Source: Nocardia sp. NRRL S-836
Lineage (GTDB): Bacteria > Actinomycetota > Actinomycetes > Mycobacteriales > Pseudonocardiaceae
Assembly (NCBI RefSeq): GCF_001279525.1
Contig: NZ_LGDY01000115.1
Location: forward strand, 1-64,000
DNA length: 64,000 nt
Reading direction: 5' to 3'
Under the pieces are notes generated by a model. That model ran no database searches. It was given only the letters and a program-made list of their open reading frames with translations, and had not been told where the DNA came from. Of the stretch, positions 36,880 to 45,502 are shown one piece after another; the first letter of the stretch is position 1; each line of letters starts with the position of its first letter. A program made the translations under genes and the position numbers.

Positions 36880-36894
36880 GTTCAAAGCTTGAAC
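36880..36894. promoter_or_regulatory. probable XylR (ROK) operator
   Basis: GTTCAA-AGC-TTGAAC, six-base arms with a 3-bp centre, lies 13 bp upstream of the xylA start. Position and symmetry suit the ROK repressor encoded downstream of xylB. Confidence 0.7.
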
Positions 36895-37003
36895 TTAGTG
36901 CTGACCGTACGACGCCGACGCCGTGATCGCAATATTCGGTTTCACGCCCGTGACACGGCTCTTACACTCACGATCACCATCACCGAGCGAGGGGAGTACG
37001 GCC

Positions 37004-37087
37004 GTGCGCATCCGCACCGCTCCCCGCTATGACGTGATCCTTGTGTCTTCGCGCCCCGGCTGCCCGCTGCGCGCCGGGCACCGGTAG
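37004..37087 (+). CDS. 27-residue leader peptide upstream of EF-G-like gene
   Basis: GTG at 37004, TAG at 37085-37087. A GGGGAG ribosome site at 36991-36996 gives seven-base spacing. The peptide begins [16 protein letters not shown] and ends CPLRAGHR. A 6-bp hairpin (37055-37060 with 37073-37078) is inside the ORF, and further hairpins follow it before the EF-G-like start. This is the usual arrangement of a translation-sensing attenuator. The call is based on sequence layout only. Confidence 0.55.
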   Translation: MRIRTAPRYDVILVSSRPGCPLRAGHR

Positions 37088-37107
37088 TCCGCGACGACCC
37101 TCCTCCA

Positions 37108-37175
37108 CGGCACGTGACTCTTCGTGCCGCCCGGGGTCTCGTCGGCCGCATCGCGCCGACCGCACGACCGAGACC
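37108..37175 (+). promoter_or_regulatory. hairpins between leader ORF and EF-G-like gene
   Basis: CGGCACG (37108-37114) pairs with CGTGCCG (37123-37129). GTCGGC (37141-37146) pairs with GCCGAC (37155-37160), or GGTCTCG (37135-37141) pairs with CGAGACC (37169-37175). The longer fold ends just before the AAAGG ribosome site at 37181-37185, so ribosome position on the leader could decide access to the start codon. Confidence 0.5.
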
Positions 37176-37194
37176 ACCCGAAAGGCACCGCGCC

Positions 37195-39153
37195 ATGCGC
37201 GCCATCCGCAACATCGGCATCCTGGCCCACGTCGACGCCGGCAAGACGACGCTGACCGAACGCGTCCTGTTCGTCACCGGCACCACCTACCGGCGTGGCG
37301 AGGTGCACGACGGCACGACCGTCACCGACTTCGACCCGCAGGAGCGCGACCGCGGCATCACGATCTTCGCCGCGGCCGTGAGCTGCACGTGGGACGACCA
37401 CCGGATCAACCTGATCGACACACCGGGGCACGTCGACTTCGCCGACGAGGTCGAACGGGCGCTGCGCGTGCTCGACGGGGCGGTCGTGGCGTTCGACGGG
37501 GTCGCCGGGGTGGAGCCGCAGAGCGAGTCGGTGTGGTGGCAGGCCGACCGGTACGGCGTGCCGCGGATCGCGTTCGTCAACAAGCTCGACCGGGCGGGCG
37601 CGGACCTGGACGCGGCCGTCGAGTCGATCAGGACGCGCCTGGGCACCACACCGCTGGTCGTCCAGCTGCCGATCGGCCGGGAGGACGGCTTCCGCGGGGT
37701 CGTCGACCTGGTCGGGATGCGCGCGTACGTCTGGACCGACCGGTGCGAGGAAATCCCTGTGCCGCAAGAAGCCCACGCCCACCGGCGGCAGCTGGAGGAA
37801 ACCGTCGCCGAGCTGCACCCCGGTGCACTGGAGGAGTTCTGCACGAAGAACGAGCTCACCGACGAGACGCTCAGAAACGCCCTGCGCGATCTGACCCACG
37901 CGAACAAGGCGACGGTCGTGCTGTGCGGTAGCGCGTACAGGAACCGCGGCATCGAACCGTTGCTGGACGCGGTCGTGGCCTACCTGCCGTCCCCTGTGGA
38001 CGTACGGCCGATCGAGGGCGTGGACGGGCAACGACGACGAGCGGATCCGGAGGAACCGTTCGCCGCGCTGGCGTTCAAGGTGAACTCGACCGCGACGGGC
38101 CGGCTGACCTCCGTGCGCGTCTACTCGGGCACCCTCCACAAGGGAGACACGGTGCTCGTGAACGGACGGACCGAACGCGTCGCACGGATCCTGCGGGTCC
38201 ACGCCGACCTGCACACGCCGATCGACACCGCGACCGCCGGTGACATCGTGGCCCTGGTGGGGCTGAAGTACACGCGTACCGGGGCGACCCTGTGCGCGCC
38301 CGACGCCCCGTTGGTGCTCGAAGAGCCGGTCACGCAGGACCCGGTCGTCTCGGTGGCGGTGGAGGCCAGGTCCGCCGCCGACACCGAACGGCTGACCCGG
38401 GCGCTGGCCCACCTCACCGAGGAGGACCCGTCGCTGAAGGTCACGACCGACCGGGAGACCGATCAGCTGCTGCTCGCCGGCCTCGGTGAGCTGCACCTGG
38501 AGGTGGCGGTGGAGAAGGTGCGCCGGACCCACCGCGTCGAGGTCGTGACGGGACGGCCGAAGGTCGCCTACCGCGAGACGGTCGAACGGGGTGTGGCCGG
38601 GTTCGTCTACCGGCACGTGAAGCAGGACGGGGGTGCCGGGCAGTTCGCGCACGTCGTCCTCGACACCGAACCCGCCGACACCTTCGAGTTCCGCTCGGCG
38701 GTGACCGGCGGCCGGGTGCCGCAGGAGTTCGTCAGGGCGGTCGAGCAGGGCTGCCGGGACGCGCTGGCCGAGGGACCGCTCGGGTTCCCGGTGGTGGGCG
38801 TGCGCGTGACGCTCACCGACGGGTCCACGCACGTCAAGGACTCCAGCGAGCTGGCCTTCCGCACGGCGGGCCGCCTCGGGCTCCGCGACGCGCTGCGCCA
38901 GGGCGTCATGACCAAGCTCGAACCGGTCGCCGAGGTCACGGTCACCACTCCGGAGGAGTTCGTCGGCGGCGTGTTCGGGGACCTGGCGTCCCGGCGCGGC
39001 CACGTCCTGGGCTCCACGACCAGGGCCGGCATGGCGGTGGTGACGGCGAGCGTGCCGCTGGCGGAGATGTTCGGCTACGTGACGAGGTTGCGCAGCCGGA
39101 CGCAGGGCCGCGGCACGTTCACCAGCCGCCCCACCGGCTATGCCCCGGCCTGA
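37195..39153 (+). CDS. elongation factor G-like translational GTPase (FusA paralogue)
   Basis: 652 aa, shorter than housekeeping EF-G (about 700) and near the size of ribosomal-protection proteins. G1 AHVDAGKT (11-18), G2 RGITI, G3 DTPGH (75-79), G4 NKLD (129-132). Domains II-V follow in normal order ([39 protein letters not shown]-like [10 protein letters not shown]). The G domain reads as EF-G rather than TetM. A paralogue outside the str operon behind a leader peptide suggests a stress-induced ribosome-rescue or antibiotic-protection role. That is inference. ATG 37195 is the family start. Confidence 0.87.
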   Translation: MRAIRNIGILAHVDAGKTTLTERVLFVTGTTYRRGEVHDGTTVTDFDPQERDRGITIFAAAVSCTWDDHRINLIDTPGHVDFADEVERALRVLDGAVVAFDGVAGVEPQSESVWWQADRYGVPRIAFVNKLDRAGADLDAAVESIRTRLGTTPLVVQLPIGREDGFRGVVDLVGMRAYVWTDRCEEIPVPQEAHAHRRQLEETVAELHPGALEEFCTKNELTDETLRNALRDLTHANKATVVLCGSAYRNRGIEPLLDAVVAYLPSPVDVRPIEGVDGQRRRADPEEPFAALAFKVNSTATGRLTSVRVYSGTLHKGDTVLVNGRTERVARILRVHADLHTPIDTATAGDIVALVGLKYTRTGATLCAPDAPLVLEEPVTQDPVVSVAVEARSAADTERLTRALAHLTEEDPSLKVTTDRETDQLLLAGLGELHLEVAVEKVRRTHRVEVVTGRPKVAYRETVERGVAGFVYRHVKQDGGAGQFAHVVLDTEPADTFEFRSAVTGGRVPQEFVRAVEQGCRDALAEGPLGFPVVGVRVTLTDGSTHVKDSSELAFRTAGRLGLRDALRQGVMTKLEPVAEVTVTTPEEFVGGVFGDLASRRGHVLGSTTRAGMAVVTASVPLAEMFGYVTRLRSRTQGRGTFTSRPTGYAPA

Positions 39154-39162
39154 GCGGGAACG

Positions 39163-39192
39163 GGCCCGCCCGCGCACCGGCGCGGGCGGGCC
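39163..39192. terminator. strong hairpin terminator after EF-G-like gene
   Basis: GGCCCGCCCGCGC (39163-39175), loop ACCG, perfect complement at 39180-39192: a 13-bp GC stem ten bases after the stop codon. It is directly followed by the next gene's start, so that gene must have its own initiation or depend on read-through. Confidence 0.85.
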
Positions 39193-39205
39193 TATGCTCG
39201 ATCGA

Positions 39206-39982
39206 ATGTTGATCGGACCGGCTCCGCACGACCGGCTGCACGTCATGTCGTTCAACCTGCGTTACGCCTCGAACGCCGAACCGAACTCGTGGGCCGCCAG
39301 ACGGCCTGTCGTGGCACGGCTGCTGGGCGAGGAGCAGCCCACGGTCCTCGGCACCCAGGAGGGCCTGTACGGGCAGGTCAAGGACGTCGCGCACGACCTG
39401 CCCGACCGGTACGACTGGATCGGCGTCGGCCGGGCGGGCGGCAGCCACGACGAGTTCGTCGCGATCTTCTTCGACACCACCCGGCTCGACCCGCTGGCGT
39501 TCGACCACCACTGGCTGTCGGACACGCCGAACGTGATCGGCTCGCGGTCGTGGGGCAACACCGTCGTCCGGATCGTCACGTGGGTCCGGTTCGCCGACGT
39601 CCGCACCGGCGCGCAGTTCGTCGTCGTGAACACGCACCTCGACCACGAGTCGGAGAACGCACGCCTGCGCAGCGCCGAGCTGATCCGCGACCGGATCAAC
39701 GCCCAGACGCTGCCGGTCGTCCTCACCGGCGACTTCAACGACGCCGCCGGCTCGCCGACCTACAAGACCCTCGGTCTCGACGACACCTGGAACGGTCACC
39801 GCATCACGCCCGCCCACGGCACGTGGCACGGCTACCAGCCGCCGGTTCCGGACGGTCCGCGGATCGACTGGATCATGACCCGCGGCGCCACGACCGAGGC
39901 CGCCGCGATCAACACCTACGCCGAGAACGGCCAGTACCCGTCCGACCACCTGCCGGTGCAGGCGCTGCTGCGGATCGGCTGA
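39206..39982 (+). CDS. endonuclease/exonuclease/phosphatase family protein
   Basis: 258 aa metal-dependent phosphoesterase. HVMSFNLRYAS gives the first metal Asn. LGTQEGL holds the metal Glu, NTHLDHES the His, LTGDFNDAAGS the Asp/Asn pair, and YPSDHLPV the general-base His. Proteins of this exact type are annotated as putative phosphodiesterases with unknown substrate. No signal peptide, so cytoplasmic. ATG 39206 is a guess: TATGCT 8 bp upstream would make the message leaderless. ATG 39194 lies in the terminator loop region and is less likely. Confidence 0.85.
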   Translation: MLIGPAPHDRLHVMSFNLRYASNAEPNSWAARRPVVARLLGEEQPTVLGTQEGLYGQVKDVAHDLPDRYDWIGVGRAGGSHDEFVAIFFDTTRLDPLAFDHHWLSDTPNVIGSRSWGNTVVRIVTWVRFADVRTGAQFVVVNTHLDHESENARLRSAELIRDRINAQTLPVVLTGDFNDAAGSPTYKTLGLDDTWNGHRITPAHGTWHGYQPPVPDGPRIDWIMTRGATTEAAAINTYAENGQYPSDHLPVQALLRIG

Positions 39983-40045
39983 CCTCCGGCGAGGCGGTGC
40001 GGCACTCCGCCTTCCAGGGTCGAACACGGCTCAGCTCGACCGACA

Positions 40046-40061
40046 AGTGGTCTGAACCACT
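40046..40061. promoter_or_regulatory. operator-like palindrome AGTGGT-N4-ACCACT
   Basis: Perfect 6-bp arms with a CTGA centre, ending 11 bp before the start of the secreted-protein gene and overlapping its likely -10 (TACGGT). The TGGT...ACCA symmetry recalls GntR-type sites; the regulator is unknown. Confidence 0.5.
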
Positions 40062-40072
40062 ACGGTGCCCGT

Positions 40073-40669
40073 ATGCGCCTGAAAACAGTGATCGCGTCCG
40101 CGCTGGTGGCGGTCTCGCTCGGCTCCGGAGCAGCGGCGGCGGCCGCTCCGGCGAGCCACGAGTGCGCCACCCCGTCCATCGACCGCTACCAGCAGTGGCT
40201 GGCCAGCGGCGAGGGCACGACCGTGCCCGCGACCGGCAGCATCCTCGTCCCCGAGGGGCGCCACCGGTACGCGGCGAAGATCAAGTTTGTGAACCCCGAG
40301 TGGCACGTCATGGTGCTCTGGCTGGGCAACCGGTTCGAGGCCCAGGCGGACCTGTTGCGCTCCCGAGGGTTCCTGATGACCTACAGCGCCACCGACGACC
40401 TCTACGTCCAGCTGCGGCCCGCGTCGGACTGGAGCGGTGGCGCCAAGTGGCTCACCAGGATCCCGTCCACGCACGGCAAGGTCGTGTCGCGCTTCTTCAG
40501 CTTCCACCCCGACCGGTGGACGACCCTGCCCGAGCTCGGTGCGCCCTCCTACCCGCTGTCCGAGGCGCTGGACGACGCCCGCGGGCTGGTGTTCGTCGGG
40601 AAGACGCCGAACGACCTGGTGGTCAAGGGCCTGCGGGTCGACGGCTACCGGCCACCGTGCGTCTACTGA
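40073..40669 (+). CDS. secreted protein of unknown function
   Basis: 198 aa with a clear signal peptide (MRLKTVIASALVAVSLGSGA, cleavage after about AAAA-A, residue 25-27). The mature domain of about 170 residues has conserved-looking aromatic/basic segments (HRYAAKIKFVNPEWHVMVLWLGNRFEA, FFSFHPDRW) and two cysteines (near residues 31 and 196) that could join the ends. No family recognised. There is no ribosome site; TACGGT seven bases upstream suggests a leaderless transcript, with the palindrome at 40046 as operator. Confidence 0.75.
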   Translation: MRLKTVIASALVAVSLGSGAAAAAAPASHECATPSIDRYQQWLASGEGTTVPATGSILVPEGRHRYAAKIKFVNPEWHVMVLWLGNRFEAQADLLRSRGFLMTYSATDDLYVQLRPASDWSGGAKWLTRIPSTHGKVVSRFFSFHPDRWTTLPELGAPSYPLSEALDDARGLVFVGKTPNDLVVKGLRVDGYRPPCVY

Positions 40670-40702
40670 CAGCGTGATCGGAACCGGGTACGTTCCCGCG
40701 AC

Positions 40703-40810
40703 GTGAGAGCGTTCCCAGCAGTCCTGGTCGTGGCCATCACCGTCGCGCTGGCGGCACCCACGAGCGCGGCGGTGCGGGACGACACCGGCTCGGTCGACCC
40801 GTCGCGGGCC
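40703..40810 (+). pseudogene. N-terminal scrap of a GH92-type secreted alpha-mannosidase
   Basis: GTG 40703 opens a good signal peptide (MRAFPAVLVVAITVALAAPT) followed by RDDTGSVDP. GH92 mannosidases typically start after the signal with a VDPFIGT-type sequence. Here the match ends at VDP and unrelated sequence follows. The matching C-terminal end lies on the same strand at about 41895-42402, so this is the broken start of that gene. The assignment of this short piece rests on position and the VDP junction. Confidence 0.5.
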
Positions 40811-40927
40811 TCCAGGCTGCCGCGGAACACGGGATCAGTCCCGGGTTTGAGTGTTTCCTGTTCTGTGTCTGCGGTGAAACAGATCGGCCGGGCCTACCGC
40901 AACGACACCGTGCTGCCCGCACCGCCG

Positions 40928-41452
40928 TCACCACGGTGTCCCGCCAATGCTCGCAGGCCCGCTGTCGACGACGATCAGCTTGTCACCCAAGAAGTCGTCC
41001 ACGTCGGGGCTCATCCACGACTCACCCCGCCGAGCACGATGGAACCTGAACGTGCCGTTCGTGCTGTTCGCTCCCACAATGCACCGCACCGCGACAGGCT
41101 CGGGCAGCGCGCGGACGAGCCGCACGACCTCCAAGGCAAAGCCCAACCCGTGGCGCAACATCACCACCTGGTCCGCCTCACTGATCACAGGCTCGTCCTC
41201 CAGTGATCCAACCTCGACGGGCACTACGTCATCCAGGTGGAAGCTGCTCGTGGCGCACTCCCATGCGGTCAGATCCGGTCCGCCCGAGCGGGGCGCCGGA
41301 ACACGGGCGGCATGCCGGGCGAAGGCCAGAGCCGAGCCGTGACGAACGATGCCTTCGGCAACCAACTCACGCAGTTCTGGTGCCAACTCTGCCGCTGGCA
41401 CGGCGCACACCAGCCCTGCCTGCCCCAGTGCTTCGATCGCCACCTCGTTCAT
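40928..41452 (-). CDS. hypothetical protein inside the disrupted GH92 locus
   Basis: 174 aa from ATG 41452, ending at 40928. Mixed alpha/beta-looking soluble sequence (SEADQVVMLRHGLGFALEVVRLV, AVRCIVGANSTNGTFRFHR). I do not recognise a family. Third-position GC is lower than in the flanking genes, which suits acquired DNA. It sits between the GH92 N-terminal scrap and an IS5-type remnant, and is probably cargo of the same insertion event. A small inverted repeat (CGGGA-TCAG-TCCCG, 40830-40843) downstream could terminate it. Confidence 0.6.
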   Translation of the reverse strand: MNEVAIEALGQAGLVCAVPAAELAPELRELVAEGIVRHGSALAFARHAARVPAPRSGGPDLTAWECATSSFHLDDVVPVEVGSLEDEPVISEADQVVMLRHGLGFALEVVRLVRALPEPVAVRCIVGANSTNGTFRFHRARRGESWMSPDVDDFLGDKLIVVDSGPASIGGTPW

Positions 41453-41480
41453 CCGAATGTTGAGCACGGAGCAGAGCCTG

Positions 41481-41900
41481 TCAGGACCAGGCCAAGATCA
41501 GAACGAGTTTGCGCAGGCAGATGATCGAGCAGGCAAGACCGAGCATGGCCTGATGGACGTCGGCTCGTCGTTCGGTGCGCACGCGGAGTCGTCGGAAGCC
41601 TGTGAGCCAGGCGAAGGTGCGTTCGACTGGCCAGCGGACTGTGCCCAGGCCGGAGCCGTGGTCGACGCCGCGGCGGGCGATGACGGGTGTGATGCCGCGG
41701 GCTCGGACCAGGCGGCGGTGCTTGTCGTGGTCGTAGTCGCGGTCGGCGACGTGGTTCGCCGACCATCCCGCGGATCGGTGGGATGGCGTCGATGAGTGGG
41801 ATCAGCTGGGTGACGTCGTGGCGGTGCTCACCGGTGGATGTGACGGCCAGTGGGACGCCGCCCGCGTCGGTGATCAGGTGGTGCACGACGCCGCCGGTCT
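41481..41900 (-). mobile_element. IS5-family transposase remnant (frameshifted C-terminal part)
   Basis: On the minus strand, HHLITDAGGVPLAVTSTGEHRHDVTQLIPLIDAIPPIRG is the central region of an IS5-type DDE transposase. After a frameshift near 41755-41770 the other frame continues DYDHDKHRRLVRARGITPVIARRGVDHGSGLGTVRWPVERTFAWL... and ends CLRKLVLILAWS-stop at 41481-41483. The N-terminal half is missing: the right boundary runs straight into GH92 coding sequence at about 41890-41910. It is an inactive fragment. Confidence 0.85.
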
Positions 41901-42402
41901 CGCGGCCGCGATGGGCGGTGCCGACGCCGCGACCGCACGCCTCGACGCGTTCTTCCACCGCGCCGACGGCTCGTGGGCCACCGGCGGTGACCCGCTGCGC
42001 TACGACCCGACCAACGAGCCGGGCATCCACACCCCGTGGCTCTACAACGAGTTCGGCCGGCCGGAGAAGACGCAGGAGACCGTGCGCGCCATGGCCTCGC
42101 TGGTCTACCGCACCGGCCCGGCCGGCCTGCCCGGCAACGACGACCTCGGCACGATGTCGGCCTGGTACGTCTTCGCCGCGCTCGGCCTGTACCCGCGCAC
42201 GCCCAGCAGCGCCGAGCTGCACCTGTCCAGCCCGATGTTCCCGCGGGCGCGCATCGCCTCGCGCGGCATCACGGTCGTGGCGCCGCGGCCGTCCGGTGTC
42301 CACATCGACGCGGTGCGCTGGAACGGCCGCGCGGTCGACCGGCCGTGGCTGCCGGAGTCGTTCGTGCGGCATGGCGGAAAACTGGTCGTGACGGCACGCT
42401 GA
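41895..42402 (+). pseudogene. C-terminal remnant of a GH92 alpha-1,2-mannosidase
   Basis: About 165 codons reading GLAAAMGGADAATARLDAFF, RYDPTNEPGIHTPWLYNEFGRPEKTQ, GLPGNDDLGTMSAWYVFAALGLYP and SSPMFPRARI. These are the highly conserved last blocks of GH92 mannosidases, including the NDD(L)G segment near the catalytic centre. The preceding 600 or more residues are absent and replaced by the IS5 remnant and a hypothetical gene. With the scrap at 40703 it defines a gene killed by insertion plus deletion. Confidence 0.85.
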
Positions 42403-42412
42403 CCTGGTACCA

Positions 42413-45037
42413 ATGCGACTTGTGCGGGAACCGAGAGAGCTGAACTCGTTCACCGGTGATGCCGGCAACGTCGTGCAGGTGGGCGGGTCCGTCCACGGCG
42501 ACATCACCATCGGCGCTCCCGCACGACCCGGCCCGCACGCCGCGGCGGCCCGGCCGTACCTCCTGCTGGAGACCGGCGAGGTGGTCGGGCGGGCGGAGCT
42601 GCGCCACGCCGTCGACGAGTTCCTCACCGGGCCCGGCGGGGGAGTGCTGCTGCTGATCGGTGTCCCCGGCATCGGCAAGAGCGCACTGGCCTGGGACGCG
42701 TGGAAACGCCACCGCGGCACCGGCGCACGGCAGTTCTGGTACTCGTTCTACGACGGCCGCGGCGTCGGCAGCTTCGCCGCGATGCTGCCGGAGCTGGCCC
42801 GGTTCCTGGACCTGCCGGACACCGCCGGTGTCGACGCCGTCCTCGACGCCGTGGCGGAGGAGGAGGTCCTGCTCTTCCTCGACGGGATCGAACGCTGCCT
42901 GCGCTGCTACCAGCGCCCGCTCGGCGCGGTCGACGACGCCGGCGATGGCGGTGGCGGTGGCGGTGGCGGTGGCGACGGGCTGTGGCACGACACCGAGCTC
43001 GGCTTCGCCTCCGACGACGCGCTGCGGTTCTTCCAGCAGCTGACCGACCTGCCCGCGGGCAGGGTCGTGGCGACCTCGCGGGTCGTGCCCGCCGAGTACT
43101 TCGCGAGCGGCGGCGCCCTGCGGGCCGGTGTGACGAGCCACGTCGTCGGCCCGCTGCCGCCCGGTGACGGCAGCGCGTTGCTCGACCGGGTCGGCAGCCC
43201 GCTCACGCCCGCCGACGCGGCCATGGCGGCGTCGGTGCTCGGTGGTCACCCGCTCGCGTTGCAGCTGCTCGCCCGCCAGGTCCACCGGTCGTTGCGACCC
43301 CGGCAGACGCTGCCGCAGTGGCTGGCCCAGGAGGGTTATCTGGCCGCGGAGGGTGCCGGGCCGCGGCAGATCCGCGACCGGCTGTTCGTGCGCGCGGCCA
43401 CGGCGCTGTCGGCGCCCGCGTGCCTGCTGCTCGCCGCCACGGCCGTGCTGGGCGGTTCGGCCGACCTGCCGACCCTGCGGGCGGCCGGCCCGGCCGGGCT
43501 GACCGACGACGAGTTCCACCGGGCGGTGCGGGAGGTCGTCGCCTCCGGGCTCGCCGTGACGACCGGTGACGAGCTCGGCTGCCACCCGCTGACCGGATCC
43601 GCCGCGACCGCCCAGCTCACGCCCGGCGCGACCACCGGGCTGGTGCGCTCGCTCAGCTCCACGTTGCGCGGCCGGTTCACCGGGATCGACGCGTGGGGTG
43701 CCGGGTACGCCGGGTGGTACGCCACGGCGGACGTGTCGGACCGGGCAGAGGCGATGGCGTTGTGCCGCGCGCTGGTGCGACTCGGCGAGTGGCAGGCGGC
43801 GGCCGAGCTGTACGAGGAACAGCTCGACGCGCCCGTGCGGCTGGTGCTCGGGGCCAACTTCGAGGCCGTGGAGCTCCTGAGCGCGCTCGTCGCCGGGCTG
43901 GCGGCCGAACCGGGGGAGATCACGCCGGACCGGCTGCGGCCGTCGCTGGCCCACCACCTGCTGATGATCGGGCGGGTCGAACAGGCCGCGCGCGAGCTGG
44001 ACGAGATCACCGACGACCCGCTGGACCACGCCGTGCTGCTCGTGCGGTCCGCGATCGCGGTGCACCGCGGCGACCTCGCGGGAGCGTTGGAGCACGGGCT
44101 GACGGCGGTGCACGCGGCTCGGCGGCGGCTCGCCGCCGCGGTCCAGAAGCCCGAGCCCGACCTCTTCGGACCGCCGGTGCCGCACCCGCGGGTGCGGCCG
44201 TCGGGCGACCAGGTCGAGGCACTGGTCCGGTGCGCCGAGGTGCTGGTGCTCGCCGGGCAGACCGCCGGGGCGGCCCGGTTGCTCGTGGAGGGCCTGGCGG
44301 TGTGGCAGCGGGCCCACTCGCACTGCGCGGCGTGCCGTGGCCTGGTGCTCAGGGCGGCCGCCGCCGTGTTCGCGGTGTCCGGTGACGAGGACGCGGCCCG
44401 TGCCGCAGCGGTGGAGGGCCGCGCGTTGCAGGTCGACGGCGGCAAGACCCTGCAGGGTCTGTTCTCCGACGTGATCGTGGCGATGCGGATGCCGCACCTG
44501 GTGGCGTACCTGCCCGCAGCACTGGGCGACGCCGGTTTCGTGCTGTACCAGTCGCTGCTGCGAGAACCCGGCGCGGTGGGCGGCCCGTTGCCCGACGACC
44601 TGGTGCACCGGGCGATCGCCTGGACCGGCGGCGAGCCGGACGACGTGCCGGAACGACTCGCCGAACTGGCCGCCGGCGTCGAGGTGCGGGTGTCGTCGCC
44701 GCGGAACGCCCTGGAGGTCGACCCGTGCGACCCGCGGGCCCGCCGTGAGCTCGCGGCGCTGGCGGTCCGCGCAGGGCAGCCCGCCTTGGCGCTCGACCAC
44801 CTCGCGTGGCTGGTCGACCTGAGCCCGGACGGCTGCGACCTGGCCGTGGAGCTGGTGACCGGGCCGGGACCGCTCGCCGACGGCGTGCGCGAGCTGCTGC
44901 TGAACGGCAGCGACCCGCTCGCCGCGGTCGACGCGGTGATCGTGCTGGAGACCAAGCTCGGCGACGACGCCGCCGCGGCCCGCTGGCGGACCACCCGCCG
45001 GGAACTGGTGCGCGCCTCCCTGCCGGACTTCTGGTGA
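42413..45037 (+). CDS. STAND/NB-ARC-like NTPase with N-terminal RHIM-like motif
   Basis: 874 aa. NSFTG at 11-15, then NVVQVGGSVHGDITIG (19-34), the clearest of three such motifs in the window. NTPase: Walker A GVPGIGKS (83-90), Walker B VLLFLDGIE (152-160), sensor-like VVATSRVVPAEYF. A run of nine Gly (179-187) is encoded by a GGCGGT-type repeat. From about residue 430 on, helical TPR-like repeats (CRALVRLGEWQAAAELYEEQ, LMIGRVEQAARELDEI). ATG 42413 lacks a ribosome site and follows the dead GH92 gene by only 10 bp; GTG 42425 would be the alternative. No effector gene is adjacent. Confidence 0.83.
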   Translation: MRLVREPRELNSFTGDAGNVVQVGGSVHGDITIGAPARPGPHAAAARPYLLLETGEVVGRAELRHAVDEFLTGPGGGVLLLIGVPGIGKSALAWDAWKRHRGTGARQFWYSFYDGRGVGSFAAMLPELARFLDLPDTAGVDAVLDAVAEEEVLLFLDGIERCLRCYQRPLGAVDDAGDGGGGGGGGGDGLWHDTELGFASDDALRFFQQLTDLPAGRVVATSRVVPAEYFASGGALRAGVTSHVVGPLPPGDGSALLDRVGSPLTPADAAMAASVLGGHPLALQLLARQVHRSLRPRQTLPQWLAQEGYLAAEGAGPRQIRDRLFVRAATALSAPACLLLAATAVLGGSADLPTLRAAGPAGLTDDEFHRAVREVVASGLAVTTGDELGCHPLTGSAATAQLTPGATTGLVRSLSSTLRGRFTGIDAWGAGYAGWYATADVSDRAEAMALCRALVRLGEWQAAAELYEEQLDAPVRLVLGANFEAVELLSALVAGLAAEPGEITPDRLRPSLAHHLLMIGRVEQAARELDEITDDPLDHAVLLVRSAIAVHRGDLAGALEHGLTAVHAARRRLAAAVQKPEPDLFGPPVPHPRVRPSGDQVEALVRCAEVLVLAGQTAGAARLLVEGLAVWQRAHSHCAACRGLVLRAAAAVFAVSGDEDAARAAAVEGRALQVDGGKTLQGLFSDVIVAMRMPHLVAYLPAALGDAGFVLYQSLLREPGAVGGPLPDDLVHRAIAWTGGEPDDVPERLAELAAGVEVRVSSPRNALEVDPCDPRARRELAALAVRAGQPALALDHLAWLVDLSPDGCDLAVELVTGPGPLADGVRELLLNGSDPLAAVDAVIVLETKLGDDAAAARWRTTRRELVRASLPDFW

Positions 45038-45038
45038 G

Positions 45039-45500
45039 CTACTCCTTCGCCGCGACGAGCGCCTGCGGTGCGGCCTGCTTGATCCGCGTCGTCAGCCACG
45101 CCAGCTGCCGCTGGGTCTCCGGCTCGCACGAGCTGACCACGTCGAGCAGCTCGCGGTCGCGCAACGCCTGCGCCGCCTGGTTCACGACGGTCCAGGTGAT
45201 GTCGGTGAACGACGCCAGCGCGTAGAGGTCCTGCAGGTCGCGCAACAGGCCGACACCACCCGTGCGGGTGTCCGTGAACTCCGCCGCGTGCAGGCGTTCC
45301 GGTTCGTCCTCGCGGTGCTCGCCGTAGCGTTCGACGACCGGCGCCAGGTGCTCGGCCTGGCCGTCGGCACGACCGGCCAGCACCTCGCACATCTGCCGCA
45401 CGTCGGGTTCCTCGCCGTGCCCGGCAGCGACCTCGCGGAACGCGCCGGCCAGCGTGCGCAGCGAGGAGTGGAGCAGGCCGAGGTAGGTCGCCAGGTGCAT
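45039..45500 (-). CDS. small helical accessory of molybdopterin oxidoreductase
   Basis: 153 aa from ATG 45500, two bases after the stop of the molybdoenzyme gene and so in its operon. Predicted four-helix protein with spaced His/Glu (HLATYLGLLHSSLRTLAGAF, GQAEHLAPVVERYGEHREDE) that could form a ferritin-like fold. I do not recognise a named family. Position suggests a maturation factor, subunit or electron-transfer helper for the molybdoenzyme; this is inference. It is convergent with the STAND gene (1-bp gap). Confidence 0.68.
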   Translation of the reverse strand: MHLATYLGLLHSSLRTLAGAFREVAAGHGEEPDVRQMCEVLAGRADGQAEHLAPVVERYGEHREDEPERLHAAEFTDTRTGGVGLLRDLQDLYALASFTDITWTVVNQAAQALRDRELLDVVSSCEPETQRQLAWLTTRIKQAAPQALVAAKE

Positions 45501-45502
45501 GG

